Source of the DNA: Thamnidium elegans | Taxonomy: Eukaryota > Mucoromycota > Mucoromycetes > Mucorales > Mucoraceae | Length of the DNA stretch: 64,000 nt | Assembly (NCBI GenBank): GCA_025201345.1 | Contig: JAIXMG010000020.1 | Location: 248,001 to 312,000 of the forward strand | Direction: 5' to 3' | In this document: positions 1 through 8,938 of the stretch, piece by piece | How the letters are laid out: every line of letters begins with the position of its first letter | How positions within the stretch are numbered: position 1 is the first letter of the stretch | Position numbers and translations under genes: made by a program | Notes under the pieces: model-generated | Database searches by the model: none | The model's input: only the letters and a program-made list of their open reading frames with translations | What the model was told of the DNA's origin: nothing

Positions 1-683
1 GTAGAGGTGGAGGTGGCGCGTAGGCAATAGATGGAACTACAGTAGCAGCGACAGATGCAACGGGAGGTACAACCGCGGCTGCTTTATGTGCTGCTAATTG
101 TTGCTGTAATTGTTCCAGAGATAACTCGCCGTACTGTCCAGTTCCTATCGACTTTGCCTTTTTATTACCGTTTTGGTTATTTGCTTGAATTCGACGTTCG
201 TAATCAATCATGTCTTGTTCGGGTATGCCTTCCATACCAAAGATCTCGACATCTAAATTATCTCTTCCTGGTATAGCATTAGGTACTCTTTTTGAGAGAG
301 AGAGAGAGAGAAAAAGAGTTTTTTTTTTTTTTTTAGGAAAAAAAGAAAATTTTTTTTTTTAATATAGATTTTTACTTGTAAATGTTGATCTTGTGTACTT
401 GTTGAGAATGAACAACCATACCACCAGCGGTAGCTATTGTATTTTTTTTTTTTTTAGTTATCGTATGTGCATGTGTGTTTAAGTAGTACTTACTTAATTT
501 CTTATTACACTCTTCACATTTGAAATGTTTAGCCTATTCAAAACGGGGTTAAACGTACTCGTCTGAGCAAAATAATCTTTCTCTTACTCTTTGATGAGTG
601 ACAAGAACTTTATCGTCTTCAAAGTCTTTTTCACAGTACCAACACCAAGGTCTCATAGGCTTTGACTTTCTTTTTTTACCCAT
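1..683 (-). CDS. BuGZ/ZNF207-like zinc-finger protein (3' end off window)
   Basis: Exons on the minus strand: 588-683, 494-533, 376-433 and <1-287; phases join cleanly and introns are 54, 60 and 88 nt. The start is the ATG at 683-681, opening MGKKRKSKPMRPWCWYCEKD. Two C2H2 fingers follow: WCWYC...HQRAKH (about residues 13-35) and FKCEEC...HSQQVH (about 36-60). Directly after them comes VPNAIPGR and then FGMEGIPEQDM, the signature of BuGZ/ZNF207, a microtubule- and Bub3-binding nuclear protein that assists spindle assembly and kinetochore loading in animals. A Gln/Ala-rich and then Pro-rich tail begins near the left edge, as in the family; the Bub3-binding (GLEBS) segment would lie outside the window. 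Family assignment is strong; the role in this fungus is inferred from animals. Confidence 0.88.
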
Positions 684-1954
684 TTTTTTTTTTTTTTTTT
701 TTTACGTGTGCGTATTTTTTATATATAAAAAAAAAAAATTAATAGAGAATATAAAAAAAAAAAAAAGGCGCGTTTCTTGAAGATGTTTTAGCACAAGAAC
801 ATGTCATCATCATCAATTATCGGGTGTTGTAATCTGCACAGTGTTCAGATCAACTATTGTTTTTGCGGATTTAAAAGTAATATTAAAGTAATATTAAAAT
901 AACATTAAATACAAAAAAAAAAAAATGCTTGAACAAAAAATGCTTAAACAAAAACCTTATCTCTTTTTACTGTGATGGATTGAATTGGTTGTATGTCTAC
1001 TTCTTTTTTTTTTTTTTTTTTTTTTTGCTAATATAAAGAGTGACGTATGAGGAACGGGACTTTAAACAGGTTTTTTTTTATATGTTTTTGTTAAATGTCA
1101 AAAAAAAAAAACAATGTTCTCGGATGCCCGAGAACATTTCATACTTGTTGTTGTTATGCATAATTTATAAAAGAAAAGCACCAAGACAAGATTAGAATAA
1201 TCAAACATTTACGATGTTTTGCATCAAATGTCATACGAAAAAAAGAAATAAAATGTAGTTTATCTGTCAATCAACCTTTTACGAGTAACAGGTTTTTATA
1301 TAGGGTGATGGAATCTTATTTTATTCCAAGATATACTGTATAAAGTAGTTGTATTGTTCAATTCGATATATATACAAAACAATGTGGTTTTTGACTGGTT
1401 ATGTTTTCAAAGTCGATGACAGGTATAAATAATTTTAGTGCTTATTTTAGTTACATTATATGTTTATCATGATGATTAAGATGTATGTGCTGTGCATTGT
1501 CAGTAGATGCAGCTGAAACGATGAAAATAAGAAGAATGATGCATTTTTTGTGATGTATTATTAGTACTTGAACAAAAATTGAACACAGTTTCTTTCTTCT
1601 CCTTTAATTTTTTTGTTACCTCCTTTTTCATTAATAAAAACTATATATTCTTCCTTTGTCTAAAACGTTTTATATAAGAATTGGGGTTACTAACCAAAAA
1701 GTTGATTACATTATTCTATTTTGGTGATGATAACAAATCATAACAAATAAAATAAACAAACTGTTACATCTTTTTATTTTATTTCTTATGCATAGCCCCT
1801 TTTTTTTATTATTATTATATAAAAAAAAAAAAACCCTTCTTTTTATTTCCCTCTTTCTTTCACCTTTTTTTCTTTTTTCTTTTTTTTCTTTTTAAAAAAA
1901 GAATAGAATACGTACATTTCTCTTTATTTAATATACTTGTAAACAGCAACAAAA
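684..1954. other. Divergent intergenic region, AT-rich
   Basis: This 1.27-kb gap separates the starts of the divergent BuGZ-like and homeobox genes. It is AT-rich with many poly-A/poly-T runs and no credible ORF. Its one clear structure is the hairpin at 1113-1138. A pyrimidine-rich stretch (about 1840-1920) precedes the homeobox start, which looks like a promoter/leader signature repeated before many genes here. Confidence 0.6.
1113..1138. repeat. Perfect 11-bp inverted repeat with ATGC loop
   Basis: AATGTTCTCGG (1113-1123) and CCGAGAACATT (1128-1138) are exact reverse complements around the 4-nt loop ATGC. It lies about 430 bp upstream of the BuGZ-like start and has no T-run directly after it, so it does not look like a bacterial-type terminator. 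It could be a dimeric protein-binding site or an RNA hairpin; function is unknown. Confidence 0.75.
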
Positions 1955-2816
1955 ATGAGCGTAAGTATTACTTTTTTTTAGTTTAAAGAAGAAAACTAAC
2001 AGTTTTATAGCATCGTGTATTTAAACCTGTCATCTTATTCCATGATCATTCATATAGTTCGGACCCATCGGGAGTTACACATCGTATTCATATTCCATAT
2101 GGAGACCCTTATTATACTCCGCTTATTCAAAAAAAGAAACAAAAAGTAGGACAAATGTTGGAATTAAACGGAAAGGCATGGTACGATATTATTCAAAGTA
2201 CAAGACCTTCACAAAGTCCACAAACACCACCACTCGAAAATACTAAAGAATATTCCAGTTTAAAACCGGATAATGAAGATGAAGATGAAGATGATGATGA
2301 TGATGATGATGAATCCGATAATAACAGTTCTATTACTTCTAGTTCTTGTTCATCTTCTCCTGTACCTACTACCATTATCACAAGAAAGAGAAGAGGCAAT
2401 TTACCAAAGATTGTGACAGCAGTATTAAAACAGTGGTTAATTGATCATTGTCGTAATCCATATCCAACCGAAATAGAAAAAACGAGACTAAAAGATAAAA
2501 CGGGCTTAACTTTAAATCAAATTAGTAATTGGTTTATTAATGCAAGAAGAAGATTGTTACCTCAGATATTAGATACTGTTCATCCACATCATACTGAACA
2601 ACGCTTAGGTGATGATCCAATGCCTGCTATTAAAAAAAAGAAGAGATCAAGAATAAGTTATTTTTACAACAAAGGTAACAAAATCTATCACCTTTTATCT
2701 TTTATGTTACTCATCCCCCTTAAATAGATTTAACTGTATTAAATTCTGTTGAAGAACCAACTACAGTAGTTAGAAGAAGAAGGCGATATAATAAAAGATC
2801 TGTCACTACTACATGA
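1955..2816 (+). CDS. TALE-class homeodomain transcription factor
   Basis: Exons 1955-1960, 2011-2674 and 2728-2816 (252 aa). The first exon is only ATG AGC, followed by a 50-nt intron with GTAAGT; a 53-nt intron precedes the last exon. An acidic Asp/Glu run (about residues 90-103) and a Ser-rich stretch come before a homeodomain at about residues 127-187. That domain carries NPYPTEIEK, the three-residue loop extension of TALE proteins, and the helix-3 motif NWFINARRR. Basic nuclear-localisation clusters follow (KKKKRSR, RRRRRY). A sequence-specific nuclear DNA-binding protein; fungal TALE factors often act in mating or development, but no mating-locus context is visible here, so the target is unknown. 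Confidence 0.9.
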
Positions 2817-3479
2817 AAGAAAAAGAATACATGTACATATACAGTTATATAAAAAAAGATAAAAAAAAAACTAAAAAAAGATATAAAAAAAAGCATGTAT
2901 ATATACAGACACACACACACACACACACACACACAACCCCTTTATTTCTACCTCCCCCCCCCCTTTTTTTCTCTTTGTATGCGTAAAAGAAAGAAACAGT
3001 TTGTACTTGGAAATAAAATAATTTTCCCCCCGAGATTAAATAGAAAAAAGTAAGATTAAAGATGTAATAAACATTATGCCACGTGTAAAAATAATAATAG
3101 AATAATCAACTTTATTTTTACGCTTCTTTCCGTAAAACGCCTTGTCCAAGTATTGTTTCCTTTCATAGGTGGGAATATCTTCTTTTTATCTTTATTGCAC
3201 ATGACTTGTACTTAAAGTGACACTATTTAACTTGCCGATCTGATAATATATAAGCCCTTGTGCCCAAAAAAAAAGATGAAATCTTCCCACTCTCTCTCTT
3301 TCTTATATATTGGGCAATTCGAATAGGAGTGGAAAACTGGTTCCACAAAATTATGCTAAATTATTTTTTCCCCCCAGAATATTTTCCTATAAATATTAAA
3401 CTATAATTTTTTTATTTTTTCCCTCTCTTTTTTCTTTCCTTTTTAATTTGCACACACTCACACTCACACACGCAAAAGT
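2817..3479. other. Intergenic region with a CA microsatellite
   Basis: It contains an AC dinucleotide run at 2909-2935, a C-rich patch near 2954-2965 and pyrimidine-rich sequence leading to the next start. No ORF worth calling was seen. Confidence 0.6.
2909..2935. repeat. (AC)n microsatellite
   Basis: An uninterrupted AC dinucleotide run of 27 nt in the 3' flank of the homeobox gene. It is a simple repeat likely to vary in length. Confidence 0.95.
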
Positions 3480-4352
3480 ATGTCTACCACGTATCATAGA
3501 AGAGTGGCGTTAATGAAAAGACCTCCACTTGTTCGTAACTCATCACCCATCATCAGTTACATCAAACCAAAAAAATCAGTTCGTTTCTGTGATGAATCAT
3601 TAGAAAACGTTCGATTATTTCTCAAGACACAGATGCCTAAAGCCTGTCAATCGGATCCGACAACAAATGATCAAACCTATAGTTATCACCTCCAATTATT
3701 AAATTGGCCCAAGGACAATAAAACACGTACAACATCTGCCGTACGTGTTGAACACCTGCAATTATTACCAACCATGGTCTTAATTGGGACTTGTCAAGTA
3801 GCCAATTTAGCGTTTGAAAAACATGTGGTCATTCACTATACTCTTGATGATTGGATAACTGTCAATGAGATCCAAGCTACCTATAAAGAATCAATTATGC
3901 AGAGTTGGGATCGATTCAGTTTCAAGATTGTTTTGAATACTACTTATCACAAGAGTAATATTTGTTTGGCAGTCAAGTATACCGTTTTAGGTCGTGAATT
4001 TTGGGATAATAATCAAGAAAATGATTTCAAAATGTCTATTGTGCCTAAAATTCAATTACATTTTGATGATGATGATTGTTCGTCATCATCTTCTTCGGAT
4101 GAAGAAGAAGAACAAAAGATTAAACCTTCGTTCGGACATCGGTACAATTTAAACGCTGCTGTTAAAAAACCTTGGTCTCCTCCACTCTCTCCTACTACTC
4201 CAGTAGACGCTAGCCCCTTGTGGATCGATAGTTCAATTAACAACAAAAATAAGAATGGGTACTTTACCGATCCTAACGAGTATCATGAACTTATTCGCAG
4301 GTATTGTTTTAATGCCCAACAAACGATGTATAACGATCCAATTCACTCTTAA
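3480..4352 (+). CDS. PP1 regulatory subunit with CBM21 glycogen-binding domain
   Basis: Intronless, 290 aa. Near the N-terminus KKSVRFCDES (residues 31-40) contains an RVxF-type PP1 docking site (V34-x-F36). Residues about 80-190 form a CBM21 module, with VANLAFEKHVVIHYTLDDW in the first half and ICLAVKYTVLGREFWDNN near its end; the WDNN turn is the usual sugar-contacting signature. This layout (RVxF followed by CBM21) matches the Gac1/PPP1R3 family, which brings type-1 phosphatase to glycogen to activate glycogen synthase. A poly-Asp/Ser/Glu linker (about 198-212) and an SPPLSPTTP segment with possible proline-directed phosphosites follow. The start is the first ATG after a pyrimidine-rich leader. 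Confidence 0.88.
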   Translation: MSTTYHRRVALMKRPPLVRNSSPIISYIKPKKSVRFCDESLENVRLFLKTQMPKACQSDPTTNDQTYSYHLQLLNWPKDNKTRTTSAVRVEHLQLLPTMVLIGTCQVANLAFEKHVVIHYTLDDWITVNEIQATYKESIMQSWDRFSFKIVLNTTYHKSNICLAVKYTVLGREFWDNNQENDFKMSIVPKIQLHFDDDDCSSSSSSDEEEEQKIKPSFGHRYNLNAAVKKPWSPPLSPTTPVDASPLWIDSSINNKNKNGYFTDPNEYHELIRRYCFNAQQTMYNDPIHS

Positions 4353-5022
4353 AGAGTAAATACCCATCCCCACGCATGCACGCATTTCTTTAAAAAGTTT
4401 CATTTTTCTTATTGTTTACCCCACATCCCCTTTTCTCTTGTACAAATAAAAATATTATTATTTTTTATATATAATCACCCGACACTTGCCTTTTTTTGTT
4501 GTTAAAATCATCCCATCTTTTTACCAATCGGGTCATGATTCGGCTCCCTTTTTGACTGCATTAATAAATAAACAAGCGAAACCGAAAAAAGAATAATGAC
4601 GTTGTTGTACCTCGCTACAAAACGTTTTTTTTTTTCCCATTGCACAAAAACAGTAAAAAAAAAAAAAAAAAGGAATGCTTATCTACATTTTACAGTGATG
4701 ATAATATCTTTTGAGCTAGTTTAAATAGACTTTTTCCGCACTTAAATTAACCTTTGCTGAGATCATGGTAACGCTTTTTGTTTAAAAGGGACACAACTAT
4801 AATTTTCGCTCCCAACGTGCACGTTTAATTAATCTCATAGTGTTTAATACACAAAAAAAAAAAAAAAAAAAAAAATTGTAACCCAAGAAACAAAAAATTA
4901 TAGTTTTTTTGGAAGCACAGGATTATTTCCTTTAAAAGTATGTCAAAAAACGACTAGCCGATTCATTCTAGATTGCTTTATTCCGGTTAAAATACAATTC
5001 TTATTCCGTTAAATCATGTTGG
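4353..5022. other. Convergent intergenic region
   Basis: The 3' ends of the CBM21 and WBP11-like genes face each other here. Long A-runs (for example 4852-4876) and T-runs dominate. No ORF or RNA gene was recognised. Confidence 0.6.
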
Positions 5023-6561
5023 CTACTTTTCTTCTTCTAAAGAAGGCGCAGGGTTAATATTAGGTCTGGCTCCTTTCGGTAACGAAGCGACTTTTTTAGC
5101 AACAGCTTGCTTACGACGAATTGCAGCAGGTACAAACCCAAGCAGTTCCTTTTGAAGGTCTCTTAATTGCGGTTCGGCGGAGATGGTGGGTGCTACAGGA
5201 CTAGATGCTGCTGCAACAGGTGCCACTGATGTTACAGTAGTAGCTGCTGCAGGTTGTTGGTAATGAACTGGTGCTGTAAAAGGTTTAGAAGGGTAATGAT
5301 CTAAATTAAAAAAAATAATAAGTATATATTTAATTTATATGCTCTTTTTCTTTTTACATGGCATTGCAGGTGGTACGCCCATCATAACAGGTTGATGGAA
5401 ATGCATAGGTGGAGGTGGTGGTGGAATTCGGCCACCAGGTGTATATACAGGTCCTCGGAAAGGTAACATACCGGGTGGACCACCAGGAGGTGGAGGAGGT
5501 GGCATTCTGCTTTGAGCGTGTTGAATAGGAGTAAATTGGTTGTCAAAGGGTCTTGGTGGTGGTGGACCTGGTGGTAAGGGGATTTCATACTCGTCATCAG
5601 ATTCAGTTAAAGCTTTTGTAGCTGCTGGTTCGGTTGGTTCGGTTAATTCAGTATCGCTGTCTAGGTCCGAATCACTGTCTTCTTCGCTGTCTGATGTATC
5701 CGATGATGAAGAGGAACCTGAATCAGATCCACTCTGTGCAGAAGAAGAAAGTTTTTTGTCTGTGTATAGAATAGTAAGTACGGTTTTTTTTTATGGAAGG
5801 GTTTTTTTTTTACCCTTTTTCTTTGCAGGTACGAATTTTCCACTCTTGGGATCGTATACTAATTTTCTTGCTTCTTTCTCTGTCTTTTTTTCATTTTCTT
5901 GCATACGTGCTGCATATGCTGCTTGTGCTCTTCAAAAAAAAAAAAATTATTAGAAAAAAAAATCCTTTATATTAATGCAAATTTCTTTTTTTCTTACCCT
6001 GTTAATTCAGTAGCCTATTTAAAAAAAAAAAAAAACGTTAGTACTATCAAATCTTTTTTTTTCGGTAAACTTTTTTGTTTAACCTTTTTAGCCTTTTCAA
6101 TCTTTGCAGCTTCTGTTTTTAATTCTTCTAAACGAGTTGTCCCATTTCTATCTAACTGTCCAATATTTGCTACTCATACAAAAAGTTTAATTTTTGAATA
6201 CATAAATATATTTTTTTTTTGTTTTTTTTTTTACCCAAGTGTTCTAATCTAGCAATTTCTTGCTTTACTTTGCCAACATCTTTTTTAGCCAATACGTTTT
6301 CACGTAAATTTTTACGAGCTTCTTTATTCTAATGATAAATGGAGTATAAGATAAAATAGTCTCATCCTGAAATATTTTTTTTTTTTTTGTTGTTGTCGTA
6401 CTTTTTTAAGTTCTCGTTTACGCTGCTGCTTACCTATTTTTTTTAAAAAAAAGAAAAGAAAAAAAGGGGGGGTTATTAAGACACGTAGTTTATTGAACAG
6501 GTAATAGAGTTAATTTACGCATCGCGTCAGCGGGATTCATCGATCGCTTTGATTTTGCCAT
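5023..6561 (-). CDS. WBP11-like pre-mRNA splicing factor
   Basis: Eight exons: 6519-6561, 6402-6433, 6235-6328, 6084-6169, 5998-6014, 5814-5929, 5358-5759, 5023-5300; 355 aa. The N-terminus MAKSKRSMNPADAMRKQQRK then KRELKKNKEARKNLRE matches the WBP11/Npw38BP N-terminal domain (NPTD..RK..RKRELKKNK). KSGKFVPAKKKG, an acidic Ser/Asp linker, a proline-rich middle (PPPPPPGGPPGMLPF, a WW-domain ligand) and the C-terminal FVPAAIRRKQ (WBP11: FVPTALRVRR) follow in family order. WBP11 is a nuclear spliceosomal protein that binds PQBP1 and PP1. Exon 5 is a 17-nt microexon needed to keep frame. All introns are short (54-85 nt), several with poly-T 3' ends. One donor (6083) is GTTAAA, weaker than the rest. 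Confidence 0.88.
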
Positions 6562-6708
6562 TATAGTGTATATATATATTTATTTATTTTATTTTTTTTG
6601 CTGCAGAAATAAAAAACAATGTGTACAAATTTTTTCTTTCTCCCTCCTGTTGTCAAATTATGGGACTGTTTTTGTTGTTATTTAATAACCGCTTTGCATT
6701 AAAAGGGC

Positions 6709-6965
6709 ATGCACAGAAGATTAATTCTGACACCTGTAGAATTAATATATGGTTTGGATGACGAGATATTGGCAGTAAGACTATATAAGTTAGAAACTAA
6801 GTTTTCTGTATTATCTAAACTAGACCTTATTTCCGCTCCTTTTGAACAAACAAATAAAAAAGTGAGTTAAACCCAAGATGTTAAATAAGTTGAAGCGCAT
6901 CTTATTTGTTTATATTTTTAGAGTGGGTTATAACAAGTAAAAAGCGACTTTTATTTGGTGTGTGA
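6709..6965 (+). CDS. Possible small two-exon protein, unknown
   Basis: Tentative: exon 1 at 6709-6861 (51 codons) and exon 2 at 6924-6965, giving 64 aa that begins MHRRLILTPVELIYGLDDEI. Exon 1 ends at a consensus GTGAGT donor and the 62-nt intron ends ATTTTTAGAG; using the second AG continues WVITSKKRLLFGV to a stop. Without splicing the ORF still stops after 53 codons. It is divergent from the WBP11-like gene with only 147 bp between starts. No family recognised. The donor, phase fit and amino-acid composition support a real gene, but it may be chance. Confidence 0.4.
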
Positions 6966-7522
6966 AAATATCTTTTTTTGTCTCATGTTCGCTGTGTCTC
7001 ACCGATTTTAAATATTGTTTCGATTACAAGAAGTGTAATAAACGAACGACTCTTAGTTTCTTTCTTTTTTCTTTTTCCTTTGGTTGTTTAAATGGTTATT
7101 TAAAAGTGGGGTGTCACAGTGAAATGCATGAAATGTAAAAGTTGGCATTGAAAAAGAGTGTATGTATCCTATGTAGTGGATCGGGTAATAAGCCATGTAA
7201 AACTTGATGTTAGAAGAGTGGGCGTTTTTATTTTTGTTCACACGCAATAGCAATACTCTCACACCACGTAAACAAAACAACTTTTGCTTCTGCAACATCG
7301 GGTGATTAAGTAAAAAAAAAAATTCCTTTGCTATATAAAAAAAAAAAAAAAAAAAAGTTGTACGGGGAACAGGGCTTGTGTTGACCGAGGGAGAATTCAT
7401 GCAGAATGAGTGGTGTGATTTTTTTCTTTTTTGTAAGTGTATAAATTCCAGTTATTTTTATTTTTCTTATTCACTATTTTATCCCTTTTTTTTTTTTGTA
7501 TTAAAAAATAATAATTATAACA
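6966..7522. other. Intergenic region
   Basis: AT-rich, with an A-run near 7338-7356 and T-runs just before the next start. Reverse-strand ORFs here are low complexity (Phe/Lys from T/A runs) and show no domain. Confidence 0.5.
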
Positions 7523-7939
7523 ATGGATGATCAATACGAAATTGTAGAAGACCATGATAACGTGGTGGACTCCTATTCTGTTACGCTTAACGGGTTTATC
7601 TTTTGTACACGACACGGTTTAGAAGTCTGTGAAAAGTGTCCCACCGATAACCGATCTGCTAACAACATGATGGTAGAAGACATGCTACAAGAAAGATTAT
7701 CTGAAGAAGAGTACGCTTCCAAATGGAAAGGTGAAGACCGTGACCCCTTCGTGATTACTCATAAATGGACGCGTCTCAGTAAGGGTAAACCCGGTTGCAT
7801 CGCTCATAAAGCTGTCGCTTGTGAAGAATGCTTTAACTGGGGTGAAAAATTGTATCGCGGCATTCATGGCGGTCGTAAACCAAGGGTCTCTCGTCTTCAA
7901 CGCAAGAGTAAAGATCGTGCAACTGATCGTATAGAATAA
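7523..7939 (+). CDS. Small protein with duplicated CxxHx4CxxC motif
   Basis: Intronless, 138 aa, first ATG after a T/A-rich leader. The same metal-ligand pattern occurs twice: CTRHGLEVCEKC (about residues 28-39) and CIAHKAVACEEC (about 92-103), each C-x2-H-x4-C-x2-C. The first is followed by DNRSANN and the second by FNWGEKL. The acidic N-terminus and strongly basic tail (GRKPRVSRLQRKSKDRATDR) suggest a nucleic-acid or chromatin partner. I know this kind of Cys/His motif from uncharacterised fungal proteins but cannot name a family. A zinc-binding role is inferred from the motif only. Confidence 0.75.
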   Translation: MDDQYEIVEDHDNVVDSYSVTLNGFIFCTRHGLEVCEKCPTDNRSANNMMVEDMLQERLSEEEYASKWKGEDRDPFVITHKWTRLSKGKPGCIAHKAVACEECFNWGEKLYRGIHGGRKPRVSRLQRKSKDRATDRIE

Positions 7940-8039
7940 ATGCTTGTGCTCTATCTTTCCTTGTGTGTTTTTTGAAAAAAGAAAAGTCGTCCTTTTGCTT
8001 ACTTTGGGATCTTATTTTATACTTGTTTAGTTATATATA

Positions 8040-8100
<61 letters not shown>

Positions 8101-8101
8101 A

Positions 8102-8134
<33 letters not shown>

Positions 8135-8351
8135 CTCGCTTCTATGTAATTTTACCAACATTTTTTCTTTCGCGACTTTTTTTTTTAACGAAATAAACCA
8201 CTTTTTTTTCTCTTTAGCAAAAAAATATATATATATTAGTTTTTCATTAGTTTTTATAAAAGTAAATGAAACAAAAACGAAAGGGAAATCATGCACTTTA
8301 TAATATATCACATGAACTACAATTGATTAAAATGTGTGGGAACCATCTCCT
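7940..8351. other. Convergent intergenic region with CT microsatellite
   Basis: The 3' ends of the Cys/His-motif gene and of the minus-strand gene meet here. The main content is the CT tract at 8043-8137. Nothing else recognised. Confidence 0.6.
8043..8137. repeat. (CT)n microsatellite, about 95 nt
   Basis: A long CT dinucleotide tract with a few AT interruptions in its second half (ATCTCT variants). In a convergent intergenic region. Confidence 0.95.
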
Positions 8352-8831
8352 CTACGCATCATCTGAGGAAATTCTATTTAATTTAATTTCCATATGCTGA
8401 GCTAATTGACCCTTGCCCATATCCTCATAACAAGTTTTCAACATCCCATAAGCTTGTTTTAACCGAGGTTTTAAATCCTCGGACGCATTCCCATGTTGTA
8501 CAAGCTTTTCCCAAATTCTAACACTCTGTAATAGATTGGATTCACATTTAATAAACTGTTGCGTATGAAAGTAGGCGTCTGCGAGCTGCGAGTAGGCGTC
8601 CGCTTGCACAAGACGCAATTGGTTGAGCTGTTGGTAGTAGTTGGCTGTAGGCTCGCTGGGTTTAACGAGCTTTTGGTTGTTGACGATTTGAACGATTTTG
8701 GCCAGGTAGGGAATCGCACCCGCAATGTCGTTGGTCGATTGTAATTGTGTAATGACTTGCGTCAGAACTTGAAGCTCGACCAGATTGGCAGGGTTTATTG
8801 AACTGGAATGAAGCGATTGAGGTGTAGGCAT
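8352..8831 (-). CDS. Helical small protein, TPR-like, unknown
   Basis: Intronless, 159 aa. Predicted mostly helical with TPR-like periodicity: LVELQVLTQVITQLQSTND, IPYLAKIVQIVNNQ, LVQADAYSQLADAYFHTQQ and LKQAYGMLKTCYEDMGKG. ADAYSQLADAYFHTQQF resembles a TPR repeat (A..Y..LA..Y). No catalytic motif. The start at 8831 is the first ATG and lies 107 bp from the divergent TFIIIC-like start, so the two probably share a promoter. The coding strand is richer in GC than its flanks, supporting a real gene. Function unknown; a scaffold or adaptor role is only a guess. Confidence 0.7.
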   Translation of the reverse strand: MPTPQSLHSSSINPANLVELQVLTQVITQLQSTNDIAGAIPYLAKIVQIVNNQKLVKPSEPTANYYQQLNQLRLVQADAYSQLADAYFHTQQFIKCESNLLQSVRIWEKLVQHGNASEDLKPRLKQAYGMLKTCYEDMGKGQLAQHMEIKLNRISSDDA

Positions 8832-8938
8832 TCTATATATATAAAAAAAATATATATTTATATGTTGTGGTGACGGTTAAAAATAAAATAAAAAAGGTTT
8901 TTCTTCTCTTTTATCTTTTATCTTTTTGTGTTTATATT
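8832..8938. promoter_or_regulatory. Shared divergent promoter (107 bp)
   Basis: The gap between the ATGs of two divergent genes is only 107 bp. It carries a TATATATA/AAAAAA/TATATATTTATA stretch (about 8834-8862) and a pyrimidine-rich run on the plus side (about 8896-8930). A bidirectional promoter is inferred from spacing. Confidence 0.5.

Noticed and set aside
7053..7615. Two minus-strand ORFs with poly-Phe and poly-Lys
   Set aside because: They read through T/A homopolymers, show no domain, and the second overlaps the start of the Cys/His-motif gene.
7963..8196. Ser/Leu repeat ORF
   Set aside because: Translation of the CT microsatellite.
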